DNA of 64,000 nt from a bacterium (GTDB taxonomy: Bacteria > Krumholzibacteriota > Krumholzibacteriia > LZORAL124-64-63): assembly GCA_016712675.1 (NCBI GenBank), contig JADJQR010000001.1:3348001-3412000 (forward strand), given 5' to 3'. The notes beneath the pieces are model-generated. The model did no database searches. It was not told the origin of the DNA and saw only the letters and a list, made by a program, of their open reading frames with translations. The position numbers and the translations under genes were made by a program. This document shows, one piece after another, positions 52,532 to 60,776 of this stretch (position 1 is its first letter; each line of letters opens with the position of its first letter).

Positions 52532-53199
52532 TAGTGGTCTCCCGCGAACAGCTTCTCGCCGGCTTCGACGGCGAATTCCAGCGTGTTCTCGCGCGGCGGC
52601 AGCGTGCAGTTGAAAGCGTCCGGATTGTAGTCGCACAGCGGGTTGTACGCGTAGTTGAAGTCAAGGTCGATGAGCCCGTCGGCATCCCTGCGCAGGTCCA
52701 GGTAGCGCCCGCCGCCGTACGTCTCCTTGCCAGAGGTCGCGTCGTAGAAGGGCAGCCACAGATGGCCGTCCGCGCCAGGATCGACCGGCGCGAACACGCC
52801 GAGCCGATGCACTTTGCCGGCGTGCGAGAAGGCCACCGTGCCGCGGCGCACGTAGCGCACGTCGTTGCCCTTGCGCTTGGCCAGCCTGACGGTGTCTGGC
52901 TTCGCCTCGGCCAGCAACTGCGTCCGGAAGCGGAGTTCCGGCTTCGGGAAATAGTAGTTGAGGCCCTCGAACCCGGGGAGCTTCTCCGCCGGCAGGGGTG
53001 TCCGCTCCGGGTCGGAGAACTCCTCGTTCTTGTCGATCCGCATCTCCACCAGCGCGATCTCCCAGGCTTCGTGCTGTGCGGCGTCCATCGCGACGGCGCC
53101 CGGCGCTGGCGGCTCGGAACCGCAGCCAGCCAGGGGGAACAGCGTGGCGGCCGCCAGGACCGCGAGGAAGACGAAGGGCAGGGTTCGCGCAGCGGACAT
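52531..53199 (-). CDS. DUF1684 lipoprotein
   Basis: 222 residues. The lipobox is PLAGC (Cys26). The C-terminal half carries the DUF1684 signature: LPFYDATSGKETYGGGRYL, DFNYAYNPLCDYN, CTLPPRENTLEF and AGEKLF. Function of the family is unknown. The protein is well conserved in FCB bacteria and is predicted to face the periplasm. It has its own promoter (53254-53282), and its stop overlaps the next start. Confidence 0.9.
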   Translation of the reverse strand: MSAARTLPFVFLAVLAAATLFPLAGCGSEPPAPGAVAMDAAQHEAWEIALVEMRIDKNEEFSDPERTPLPAEKLPGFEGLNYYFPKPELRFRTQLLAEAKPDTVRLAKRKGNDVRYVRRGTVAFSHAGKVHRLGVFAPVDPGADGHLWLPFYDATSGKETYGGGRYLDLRRDADGLIDLDFNYAYNPLCDYNPDAFNCTLPPRENTLEFAVEAGEKLFAGDH

Positions 53200-53253
53200 C
53201 GTCGGCCATCCTTGGTAGGCGGTGGTTGCGGCGGTTGCGGGAACGGTCCGGCC

Positions 53254-53282
53254 ATGATAGCAGCAACGGGTTCGGGTTTCAA
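53254..53282 (-). promoter_or_regulatory. Promoter of the DUF1684 operon
   Basis: Minus strand TTGAAA (53282-53277), a 17-nt spacer and TATCAT (53259-53254) with TG two bases before the hexamer (TGCTATCAT). It is the best complete promoter in the window; the leader is about 47 nt. Confidence 0.6.
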
Positions 53283-53303
53283 AACCCCGCGCAATTGGTT
53301 ACC

Positions 53304-55223
53304 ATGCCCGGTCGAAACGCCCCGACCGGAGCCGCCGTGATCGACGAACCTGCCCGGACACCCCCAGTTCCCGCCGGCGACGTTCCAGACGACGCCGCAA
53401 CGCCCCGGGCCGCCACGGTCCGCCGCTTCGGCCTGCCGACCGCGGCGCCGGCGGCGGCCTTCCTGGCTGCCATCCTGGGCCACCTGCCCGTGCTGGGCGC
53501 CTGGTGGTGCCGCGACGACTGGGGCCTGCTGGCGCGCGCCGCCGGCCTTAGCGAAGGGCCGACCGGCGTGCCGGCGCGCTGGCTCAGCCAACACCTCTAC
53601 TGGCAGGCGACCTGGCCGCTGTTCGGGCTGGACCCCCTGCCCCACGCCTGGATCCGCCTGCTGCTGCATGGTGCGTCGGCCGCGCTGGTGGCGCGCCTGG
53701 CCCGCCGAGGCGGCCTGGGCGAACCGGCGGCCGCGGTGGCCGGCTGTGTCTTCGCCGCCTCGCCCCTGGCGTTCACGCCGTTGTACTGGGCAGCGGGAAT
53801 CCAGGAGCTGCTGGCTGCCGCCCTGGCGCTGCTGGCCGTCGACAGGTGGCTCCGCGCCGGCCGGCAGAGCGCCGGCGGGCCAGGCCGGAGGGAACTCGCG
53901 GGCGCCGTGCTGGCGGCCGTCGGCTCGTTGGCGGCGAAGGAGCCGGGGCTCGGACTGGCCCTTCTGTTCGGCGCCCTGACCCTGACGCCGGCCGCGGGCA
54001 GACCCGCCGGTCGGCGGACAGTCGGCGTCGTCGTGGCGATCGCCGCCACGGCGGCGGCAGGTCTGGGCGCCGCTGTGCTGGCCACCCGCCACTTCGACCA
54101 CGGGCCCGGCGCACCCTACGCGCTGGGCAATGCGGCGACGGCTGCGGCCAACCTCTCGTTCGCCCTGCGCTGGCTGGCGCTGCCCGGCCCCGTGGTGGAT
54201 GCGCGCGCCAACACGACGGCGCTGGCGAGCGGCGCCCTGCTGCTGGCGGCCTGGCTCGCGTGGGGCGTGGTCGCCTGGCGCCGCGGGCGTCGGCTGGCGC
54301 TGACGGCTCTGGCCGCCTCGCTGCTGGCGCTGGCGCCGTTGCTCCCGCTTCGCCACCATCTGGCGCCGTACATGGCATACCTCGCGGTCGCCGGCTGGGC
54401 GCTGACATTGGCGTCGCTCGTGCCGGGACGCCTGCCCCGGCCGCGGGCCGCGATCGCCGCGGTGCTGGTCGCGTCAACCGCCTGGGGCCTGTTCGCGACG
54501 AACACGGTGATCAAGCGCCGCAACGAACTGGGGCTGCCGGCCGACGATCTCGTGCGCGCCACGAGTCTGTCATGGGAGGCCAGGGAAGTGCTGGGCACCG
54601 TCGCGGGCCTGGCCGACGGGCCGCCCGTCCGGCAGGTGGTGCTGCTGCAGGTGCCGGCCGGACCGGGAGCGCTGGAGCGCGCGCGGCAATTCGGAGAGCG
54701 TTGGGCCGGGCGCTCGGACCTGCACGAGGCGCTTGGCGGAGACTTCGGGCTGGCGCTGATGCTGCCGGCTGGCGTGCACGGCCGTTGGGCGAACGGACTG
54801 GTCACGGCGCCGGACAGCGCGGTCGTACTGGTCGAGACGGGCACCGGATTGCTGCCGTGGGGCCGCACCGGACAGGCGGCGATGTACGCCGCGCTGACGG
54901 ACATCGGCCTCGGCCATTTCGAGCGCGGCCGGGATCACCTGGTGCGCGCCGCCCAGTTGGGCGGTCCGTCGCTCGCCTTCGCCTGCGACGCAGGCCTGAT
55001 GCCGATCCCCCTGGAACTGGCGCTGCAACAGCGCGAAGCGTTCACCGACTGGACGGTGGGACTGCTGGCCGAAGGCGCCTCGCGGCACGAGGTGGGTGGC
55101 CTGCAGGACCTCTACTTCAACCTGCTGTGCGCCTGCACGGGCCGCAGCCTGGACGAACTGACCCGGGGCAGCCATCTGCTGCTGAGGGGCGATCCGCCCG
55201 CGGCACCGGCGCCGCGGCCGTAA
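53304..55223 (+). CDS. Multi-pass membrane glycosyltransferase-like (GT-C fold) protein
   Basis: 639 residues from ATG at 53304; GTG at 53337 with a better ribosome site is an alternative. About ten membrane segments. The first outer loop carries Asp71-Asp72 in WWCRDDWGLLA, the acidic pair typical of GT-C enzymes that use lipid-linked sugars (ArnT/PMT-like). DPLPHAWIRLLLHGASAALVARLARR resembles the second conserved block. The C-terminal 200 residues are soluble with a TPR-like stretch. A transferase role in the envelope is likely but not certain. It is followed 9 nt later by an MscS gene. Confidence 0.7.
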   Translation: MPGRNAPTGAAVIDEPARTPPVPAGDVPDDAATPRAATVRRFGLPTAAPAAAFLAAILGHLPVLGAWWCRDDWGLLARAAGLSEGPTGVPARWLSQHLYWQATWPLFGLDPLPHAWIRLLLHGASAALVARLARRGGLGEPAAAVAGCVFAASPLAFTPLYWAAGIQELLAAALALLAVDRWLRAGRQSAGGPGRRELAGAVLAAVGSLAAKEPGLGLALLFGALTLTPAAGRPAGRRTVGVVVAIAATAAAGLGAAVLATRHFDHGPGAPYALGNAATAAANLSFALRWLALPGPVVDARANTTALASGALLLAAWLAWGVVAWRRGRRLALTALAASLLALAPLLPLRHHLAPYMAYLAVAGWALTLASLVPGRLPRPRAAIAAVLVASTAWGLFATNTVIKRRNELGLPADDLVRATSLSWEAREVLGTVAGLADGPPVRQVVLLQVPAGPGALERARQFGERWAGRSDLHEALGGDFGLALMLPAGVHGRWANGLVTAPDSAVVLVETGTGLLPWGRTGQAAMYAALTDIGLGHFERGRDHLVRAAQLGGPSLAFACDAGLMPIPLELALQQREAFTDWTVGLLAEGASRHEVGGLQDLYFNLLCACTGRSLDELTRGSHLLLRGDPPAAPAPRP

Positions 55224-55232
55224 GGAGCGACG

Positions 55233-56333
55233 ATGGGCGACTTCCTGCAGCAGACAGCCGGCCCGTGGACCATGTACCAGGTTTGCATCGGGCTGGCGCT
55301 GGTGCTCCTGGGCTTCGTGGCGAAGCTCGTGGTCGGCTTCGTGATCACGCACCAGCTGGCACGGCTGACCGCGCGCACCGAATCGCACGCCGACGACCTG
55401 GCGGTCGTCGCGATCACCAGGCCGCTGGGCGTGATCCTGCCGCTGGTCGGCGTCTTCCTGGGCCTCCGCTACCTCGTCTCCCTGCAGCCGGAATGGACAT
55501 GGCTGCCGCAGGTGGACCGCGCGTTCCGCCTGGTCAGCATCCTGCTCGTGGCCTGGACGGCGTTCCGGCTGGTCAACGCCGGCGCCACGCTCCTGGGCGA
55601 GATGACGGCGAAGACCGAGTCGAAGCTCGACGATCAACTGGTCCCGCTGGCCAGCAAGGGCGCCAAGGTCTTCATCGCCACGCTCGGGTTCGTGTTGGTG
55701 GCGCAGAACCTGGGCTACTCGGTCTCGGGGCTGCTGGCCGGCCTGGGCATCGGCGGCCTGGCGCTGGCGATGGCCGCCAAGGACGCGCTGGCCAACCTCT
55801 TCGGCTCGCTGATGATCATGCTCGACCGCCCGTTCCGTGTCGGCGACTTCGTCACCTTCGACGGTGGCGAGGGCACGGTCGAGGAGATCGGCATGCGCTC
55901 GACGCGCGTGCGCACGATCGCCAAGACCGTGGTCTCGATCCCGAACCAGAACCTGGCCAACGCCACGGTGGAGAACCAGAGCTTGATGCCGCAGCGCCGC
56001 GTCCGCTTCACGCTGGGCGTGACCTACGACACGTCAGCGGCGCAGATGGAGGAACTGGTCGCGCGCATCACGGAGCTCCTGCGCGCGCGCGAGGATGTCG
56101 ATTCCGAGCAGATCCTGGTGCGCTTCACGGAGTTCGGCGCCTCCAGCCTGGACATCCTGGTGCAGTACTTCACGGTGCCGGTCGAGTTCACGCGCGCGCT
56201 GGAGATCCGCGAGCAGGTGAACCTGCAGCTGATGCGGCTGGTCGAGGGGATGGGGCTGTCCATCGCCTTCCCGACGCGGACGGTGCACCTGGCGGGCGGG
56301 CGGGGCGACGCCGTGGTGCCGGCGGGCCACTGA
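55233..56333 (+). CDS. MscS-family mechanosensitive channel
   Basis: 366 residues. Start ATG at 55233 with AAGGAG overlapping the upstream stop. Four membrane segments precede the pore helix (GLGIGGLALAMAAKDALANLFGS, about 170-192), which has the Gly/Ala packing of MscS. The beta-domain IMLDRPFRVGDFV and the C-terminal domain SIPNQNLANATVENQS follow. It opens under membrane tension and releases solutes on hypo-osmotic shock. Probably co-transcribed with the glycosyltransferase-like gene. Confidence 0.92.
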   Translation: MGDFLQQTAGPWTMYQVCIGLALVLLGFVAKLVVGFVITHQLARLTARTESHADDLAVVAITRPLGVILPLVGVFLGLRYLVSLQPEWTWLPQVDRAFRLVSILLVAWTAFRLVNAGATLLGEMTAKTESKLDDQLVPLASKGAKVFIATLGFVLVAQNLGYSVSGLLAGLGIGGLALAMAAKDALANLFGSLMIMLDRPFRVGDFVTFDGGEGTVEEIGMRSTRVRTIAKTVVSIPNQNLANATVENQSLMPQRRVRFTLGVTYDTSAAQMEELVARITELLRAREDVDSEQILVRFTEFGASSLDILVQYFTVPVEFTRALEIREQVNLQLMRLVEGMGLSIAFPTRTVHLAGGRGDAVVPAGH

Positions 56334-56398
56334 CGGGCACAGATCCGCTTCCGGGACGTGGCGCCCATCATCCGGCATGGGACATGCACATGGATTGA

Positions 56399-56830
56399 CC
56401 TTGGTCGTGGATCGAGGCCGGGTTTCGGAGGCCCTTGCTCATCCAGGGTGCGCGCCAAGTGGCCAAGTCCACGCTCGTCCGCCTCTTTGCCCGGCGTTCG
56501 GGCGGAAGCGGTCCTAGGTCGATCGCGAACGGCTCCCGGAATCGGATGCGATCTTCGTCTCACGGGATACCGTGCGGACCCTGTCGGTGTCGGAACACCT
56601 GATCGGCAGCGGCCCCATGGACGACCAGGCGTCACTTCTCTTCCTGGACGTCGGTCTCATGAACTCGACCTGCGGCATCGATCGCTTGACGACGAAGCAG
56701 GTGACTGACGCACGCTTCGTCAGCGATGGCGCCATGGCCGAGCAGTTCATCGCCCAGCACGTGCCCCTGCTCGCGCCCGACGACCGCGCCTTCGCGCCCA
56801 CTTACCGCAGCCAGCAGGTCTGCGGCCGAA
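56399..56830 (+). pseudogene. Decayed AAA_14/DUF4143 ATPase
   Basis: Two pieces of one known protein type lie in different frames. Frame from 56399 gives RRPLLIQGARQVAKSTLVRLFAR, the P-loop of AAA_14 ATPases with the G of GKS changed to A. A second frame gives DREPE-like text (DRERLPESDAIFVSRDTVR from about 56519) and LFLDVGLMNSTCGIDRL with MAEQFIAQHV, the DUF4143 C-terminal motif. Intact members have about 400-450 residues; here under 150 codons remain, so most of the middle is gone. No start with a ribosome site is seen. The remnant fills most of the 587-bp gap after the MscS gene. Confidence 0.75.
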
Positions 56831-56920
56831 CGGGCGATCGACGCACCGTTGCGAGCGCCACGGGGCAGCATCCGCAGGGTAGCGGGGTTGATCTTGTCCT
56901 GGCCCTCGCGTGTCGGGCCG

Positions 56921-57790
56921 TCACCGCAGCATCGACATCTTCCTCGTCTCCACGCCCCACGGCGTCGTCAGCCGGCAGAAGTAGGTGCCCGACGGCATCG
57001 GCACGCCGAAGGCGTCCTGACCGTCCCAGTCGGCGGTGTGCGCACCCGCAGGCAGCGGCTGGTCGACCAGGCGGGCCACGAGCCGGCCCTTGGCATCGTG
57101 GATGGTCACCAAGGCATGGCCGGCGGCCGGCAGCGTGAAGCTCACTGTCGTCCGCGGGTTGAAGGGGTTTGGGTAGTTCTGGCGCAGCGCGGCGCCGCCC
57201 GCGACGGGGACGCCGGGCGCATCCACCGTCCCCGCCGGGACCGGGATGTTGAACGTGAAGTTGTCGATGCCCTGCAGGACCTCCCTCATTCGGATCATCG
57301 CCACGACAGGTTCCGGGAAGCTGAAGGTCACCAGATTTCCGGAGCCTTCGTTCCACGCCTCAGCCAGGAGTTCGCCGTGGATGTCGAACGCCTGCATCAG
57401 TATTCCCTCTCCCGGTCCCCAACAGTTGTCCTGGGCGGTTCCCACGAAGTCGGTCACCGCCGGAGCCCCCGTGAGCGGATCCACGAACCAGGCGAGGACG
57501 GCGGGATCTCCGCCGACGTGGTTCGGAGAAGACAGGGAACACATGTGCGGGACGGCGTACACGGCCCGCGACGAGTCCCCCATGGTGAACACCACGCCGA
57601 GGCTGCTCCACTGATCGTGCACGGTGTAACCCTCCGGGACGGGTGAGCCGTCCGGATAGGTGTCGAAGTCGACAATCTCCCGTGTCGCCACCTCGCCGAA
57701 ACCGGACACCGGTGCCTCATCCCGAGCGACGACCTGCACCGCCACACCCGTGCTCGCCAACGTCACCGTCGCGAAGACCAACCACCACAT
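56921..57790 (-). CDS. Secreted protein with FlgD-type C-terminus, unknown function
   Basis: 289 residues. I chose ATG at 57790: AAGGAGG lies 6 nt upstream, a signal peptide follows at once, and the promoter at 57851-57859 would fall inside any longer frame. The domain at 30-190 (IVDFDTYPDGSPVPEGY, SLGVVFTMGDSS, MIRMREVLQGIDNFTF) resembles anchor-type beta-sandwich domains of exported proteins. The FlgD-like tail has NPFNPRTTVSF, HDAKGRLVARL, DWDGQD and RKMSMLR. No catalytic motif is seen. Confidence 0.8.
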   Translation of the reverse strand: MWWLVFATVTLASTGVAVQVVARDEAPVSGFGEVATREIVDFDTYPDGSPVPEGYTVHDQWSSLGVVFTMGDSSRAVYAVPHMCSLSSPNHVGGDPAVLAWFVDPLTGAPAVTDFVGTAQDNCWGPGEGILMQAFDIHGELLAEAWNEGSGNLVTFSFPEPVVAMIRMREVLQGIDNFTFNIPVPAGTVDAPGVPVAGGAALRQNYPNPFNPRTTVSFTLPAAGHALVTIHDAKGRLVARLVDQPLPAGAHTADWDGQDAFGVPMPSGTYFCRLTTPWGVETRKMSMLR

Positions 57791-57850
57791 GACGGCCTCC
57801 TTCGTACCAGTAGCGCCCATGCGCGCTTCATCGAGCGCACTCCCGATTCG

Positions 57851-57859
57851 ATGATACCA
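57851..57859 (-). promoter_or_regulatory. Extended -10 for the 57790 gene
   Basis: Minus strand TGGTATCAT, identical to the element before 22456, about 60 nt before the start codon. No -35 match. Confidence 0.5.
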
Positions 57860-58004
57860 TGTCGAATGGTGGTTTTCCGGACGATCCACGATTCGTCTGC
57901 TTCAGGTTCCTGCGCGACGGATCTCTGGGGTTGTGCCGTCGAGATCGTGCCCGGCCCGGGGACGGGTCGTTGAGCCTACAGTCCTGTTCTCCCTGATTCC
58001 CGCG

Positions 58005-58034
58005 TTGAACCCGGCCCCCTGCCCATGATAGAAT
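58005..58034 (+). promoter_or_regulatory. Promoter of the C39-like gene
   Basis: TTGAAC (58005-58010), an 18-nt spacer and TAGAAT (58029-58034) with an extended TG (58026-58027). A leader hairpin ACCGGG/CCCGGT (58056-58078) follows. The rest of the 330-bp divergent gap holds only the 57790 promoter. Confidence 0.5.
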
Positions 58035-58120
58035 CGACGTTACCAGATAGTTCCTACCGGGGACCTATGATTCCCGGTGGCAGGTAGCGACTCGCCCGGC
58101 CTTCGAAGGGGGATTCGCAC

Positions 58121-60502
58121 ATGAAGCGCGCCGCCCGCCTACTCCTGCCCTGCTTCCTCGTCACCTGCTGGGCGACCAATGCCGCTGGTGCCACGATCCA
58201 CGTGATGGAGTTCCGCCAGCTCGTCTACCAGGTCGAAGAAGGAACCGGTCCGGGTGAACCCGATGATGTCGGGTCGCTGCTCGTGGCCTACGGCAAGGAC
58301 CTTGACGTGGGGTACCTGAATCTCGCCGCGGTCATTCCCGGCCTGACCCCCGACCCGGTCTGGCTCGTGGCCAACATGCCGCTGTACTCACAGCAGATGG
58401 GTCCGCCGCTGGCCGAGACCGCCGTGCGGCTGCCGTTGTCATGGCTTGGCATCGAGTATGGCATGACGGCCATGAACATCCAGTTCGGCTGGGAGGTCCT
58501 GGCTTCGCCGCTAACCGAGACCGCTGGCGAACTGTGGGCGCAGACCGTGCCCCTGCTCTACGACCAGCCCGTCTTGCGGCAGGTTGTCGACGCCAAGGGA
58601 TCGAAGCCCGACCTGTCCGAACGTGAGTACATCTGGCCCGATCCCTCCGGCCTCTGGCGTGAACCCTTTTCGCCTGCCGAGCCGTTCCTCGTGACCTACA
58701 GCACCATCGGCTGCAATATGCCCAACATCCCGCTCAACGAGGCCACCAATCCCATGGACGGCGCCGGCTGCGTCGCCGCCTCGACCACCAACAGCATGAT
58801 GTGGCTGGACGGAAAGCACGACGAAATCACGTTCCCCGGCGACCAGCGCCAGATCTTCGCGCAGTTCAGCCACCTGATGAACCGCAAGCCCGGGGATGGC
58901 GTAACGACCGAGGAGCAGGCCCGAGCCAAGCTCGACTTCATTGAAGCCCACGGCCTGCCCATCAAGGTGAAAATCCAGAACAAGTTCTCCAACGGGAATG
59001 TCAAGAGCAGCAGCGGCCGCTCCAGCGCCGAGGACACCGACGGCGGACCCGAGGGCACCTGGCCCGGCCTCGCCTGGATCCAGAGCGAGACGCAGGACGA
59101 GGAAGACGTCGAGATCAACTACGGCTACTGGTACAAGGACGCCTCCGGCAAGTGGCGACGCAACGGAGGCCATTCGGTGGTGCTGACCGGGGCGGGCACG
59201 GTGCTCGGCGCTCCCTACATCGACATCAAGCACGATGCCAAACAAGGCGACGACAGCGGCGTCGTGGAGGAGCGTTACTGGCTGACCAGCGCCCCGAACG
59301 GTGCCGTCGAGATCTCCGGCGAAGGCGGCCGGTGGAAGCACGCCGACGGCGTCACGTACGAACACCACGCGTTCATTGACGGCGTGGTCAGCGAAAGTCT
59401 GGACACGGGCGCGACGCCGCCACCATCCAGCGAGACCTTCGGCGGCTACTGCCAGGAATTCGTACGGGTGATCCCGCCCGGCAAGACCCTGGAGATCGAT
59501 TTCCCCTCGTCGACGTGGTGGTGCCGCAACGTCACGGTCTACACGCGCGACCGCTCCGATGATCCGGCCAAGGACGTCAAGTTCACCGAATGGAACGACA
59601 ACGGAGGCAAGACCCGCAAGATAGCCAACGCCGACACCATCAGGACCCTGACCGTTGTCGTCCACTGCGACGACCGCCAGCCCTATCGGCTCGGCTACTC
59701 GCCGTGGAGCGTGGGTCTAAGGATGGTCGCCAACTCCGGCAAGGAGACCACGCCCGGCAATCCGGAGGACTATGGCGGCTTCTCGATGGGCTGGTCAGAC
59801 AGCTCGAGCGCCGAGTTCCGATTCATCACGGCGCCCAGCGTGATGGTCGCCGCCGACATCGGCGCCGACCTGAGCCAGATGCCGGGCTGGCTGGGCATGA
59901 CGACCGGCTGCCAGGAGCTGTGGCTTACCCGCCAGATCCCGGTCTGGAACCACCACTGGCAGGAACTCGGCTTCATCGTGGACGTGGTCGAGGTCGCCCA
60001 ACCCGGCGATCTCTTCGTTGATTGCCCACAGACCGCGACGGCCGTGATGATCCCCATCGCCGCTCCCGGTCGCTACGAGATCCACCTGGGCCTGATGGCG
60101 CCGGCGCCGGACTTCCAGATCCGCCTGGCGCCGAGCCACGGACTGGAGATGGCTCTGGACTGCGTGGGCGTGCCGAGCATGGTCGACGACGCTGCCGGCG
60201 TGGACGAGAACTCCGACCTGCCCGAGCGCCCGGTGATCCGCGCCGTCTATCCCAATCCGTTCAACCCGGCGGTGACGATCCGCTTCGCCCTGCCGCGACC
60301 GCTCGACGTCGAACTGCTCGTCTACGATCTGCAGGGTCGCCGTGTGGCGACGGTCTTCAAGGGCCGCCTGGCCGAAGGCAGCCAGACACTGGACTGGCGC
60401 GGCCGCACGGACGACGGGCAGGACGTCGCCGCGGGCACCTACCTGGTGCGTCTGCGGGCTGGAGGTGAGACGGTCACGTCCAAGGCCACTCTGGTCAAGT
60501 GA
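58121..60502 (+). CDS. Secreted papain-fold (C39-like) protein with FlgD-type C-terminus
   Basis: 793 residues. AAGGGGGA precedes the ATG; signal peptide at 1-23. The central part reads as a papain-like fold: Cys217 in GAGCVAASTTNSMMWL, His351 in GGHSVVLTGAG and Asp368 in YIDIKHD, the Cys-His-Asp order of C39-like peptidases. The insert between Cys and His is long (about 130 residues, acidic). After about residue 430 come beta-sandwich domains with WCRNVTVYTRD. The end has NPFNPAVTIRF, YDLQGRRVA, DWRGRTDDG and SKATLVK. A surface cysteine peptidase is the best guess. Confidence 0.82.
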   Translation: MKRAARLLLPCFLVTCWATNAAGATIHVMEFRQLVYQVEEGTGPGEPDDVGSLLVAYGKDLDVGYLNLAAVIPGLTPDPVWLVANMPLYSQQMGPPLAETAVRLPLSWLGIEYGMTAMNIQFGWEVLASPLTETAGELWAQTVPLLYDQPVLRQVVDAKGSKPDLSEREYIWPDPSGLWREPFSPAEPFLVTYSTIGCNMPNIPLNEATNPMDGAGCVAASTTNSMMWLDGKHDEITFPGDQRQIFAQFSHLMNRKPGDGVTTEEQARAKLDFIEAHGLPIKVKIQNKFSNGNVKSSSGRSSAEDTDGGPEGTWPGLAWIQSETQDEEDVEINYGYWYKDASGKWRRNGGHSVVLTGAGTVLGAPYIDIKHDAKQGDDSGVVEERYWLTSAPNGAVEISGEGGRWKHADGVTYEHHAFIDGVVSESLDTGATPPPSSETFGGYCQEFVRVIPPGKTLEIDFPSSTWWCRNVTVYTRDRSDDPAKDVKFTEWNDNGGKTRKIANADTIRTLTVVVHCDDRQPYRLGYSPWSVGLRMVANSGKETTPGNPEDYGGFSMGWSDSSSAEFRFITAPSVMVAADIGADLSQMPGWLGMTTGCQELWLTRQIPVWNHHWQELGFIVDVVEVAQPGDLFVDCPQTATAVMIPIAAPGRYEIHLGLMAPAPDFQIRLAPSHGLEMALDCVGVPSMVDDAAGVDENSDLPERPVIRAVYPNPFNPAVTIRFALPRPLDVELLVYDLQGRRVATVFKGRLAEGSQTLDWRGRTDDGQDVAAGTYLVRLRAGGETVTSKATLVK

Positions 60503-60702
60503 TCGCAGAGCCGACCGATCGGCCGTTGCCGAGGAAGGCGCGCCTGCCTCGGGCGCGCGAAGTCGGGCATGGCGCGGCGGGACAGTGGCGCCGCTGCTTC
60601 CGACCGCGCCGCCACGCGATCTCCGTCTCAACCGCCGCGCCGCGGCGCCAAGAAGTCGATCCACGGAGCGGCCGATCTCCGGTGGCGACGCGCGCGACAA
60701 GA

Positions 60703-60752
60703 CCGCGGAGGGTGCAAGCCGCATCGACGTGACGACTATGCACCCTCCGTGG
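60703..60752. repeat. Long inverted repeat between convergent genes
   Basis: CCGCGGAGGGTGCA (60703-60716) pairs with TGCACCCTCCGTGG (60739-60752) over 14 bp with one G-T pair, across a 22-nt spacer. It lies in the 274-bp gap between the C39-like gene and the convergent LamG-lipase gene. It may be a terminator without T-run. The other bases of this gap are GC-rich and hold nothing else I can support. Confidence 0.5.
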
Positions 60753-60776
60753 ACGAATGTGACCGGTCACGTCGCC

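Noticed and set aside
52532-52636. Longer start for the 51860 barrel gene
   Set aside because: It overlaps the DUF1684 coding end. GTG at 52531 has a ribosome site and gives a clean signal peptide.
57791-57889. Longer start for the 56921 gene
   Set aside because: The extended -10 at 57851-57859 lies inside it, and AAGGAGG plus a signal peptide support 57790.
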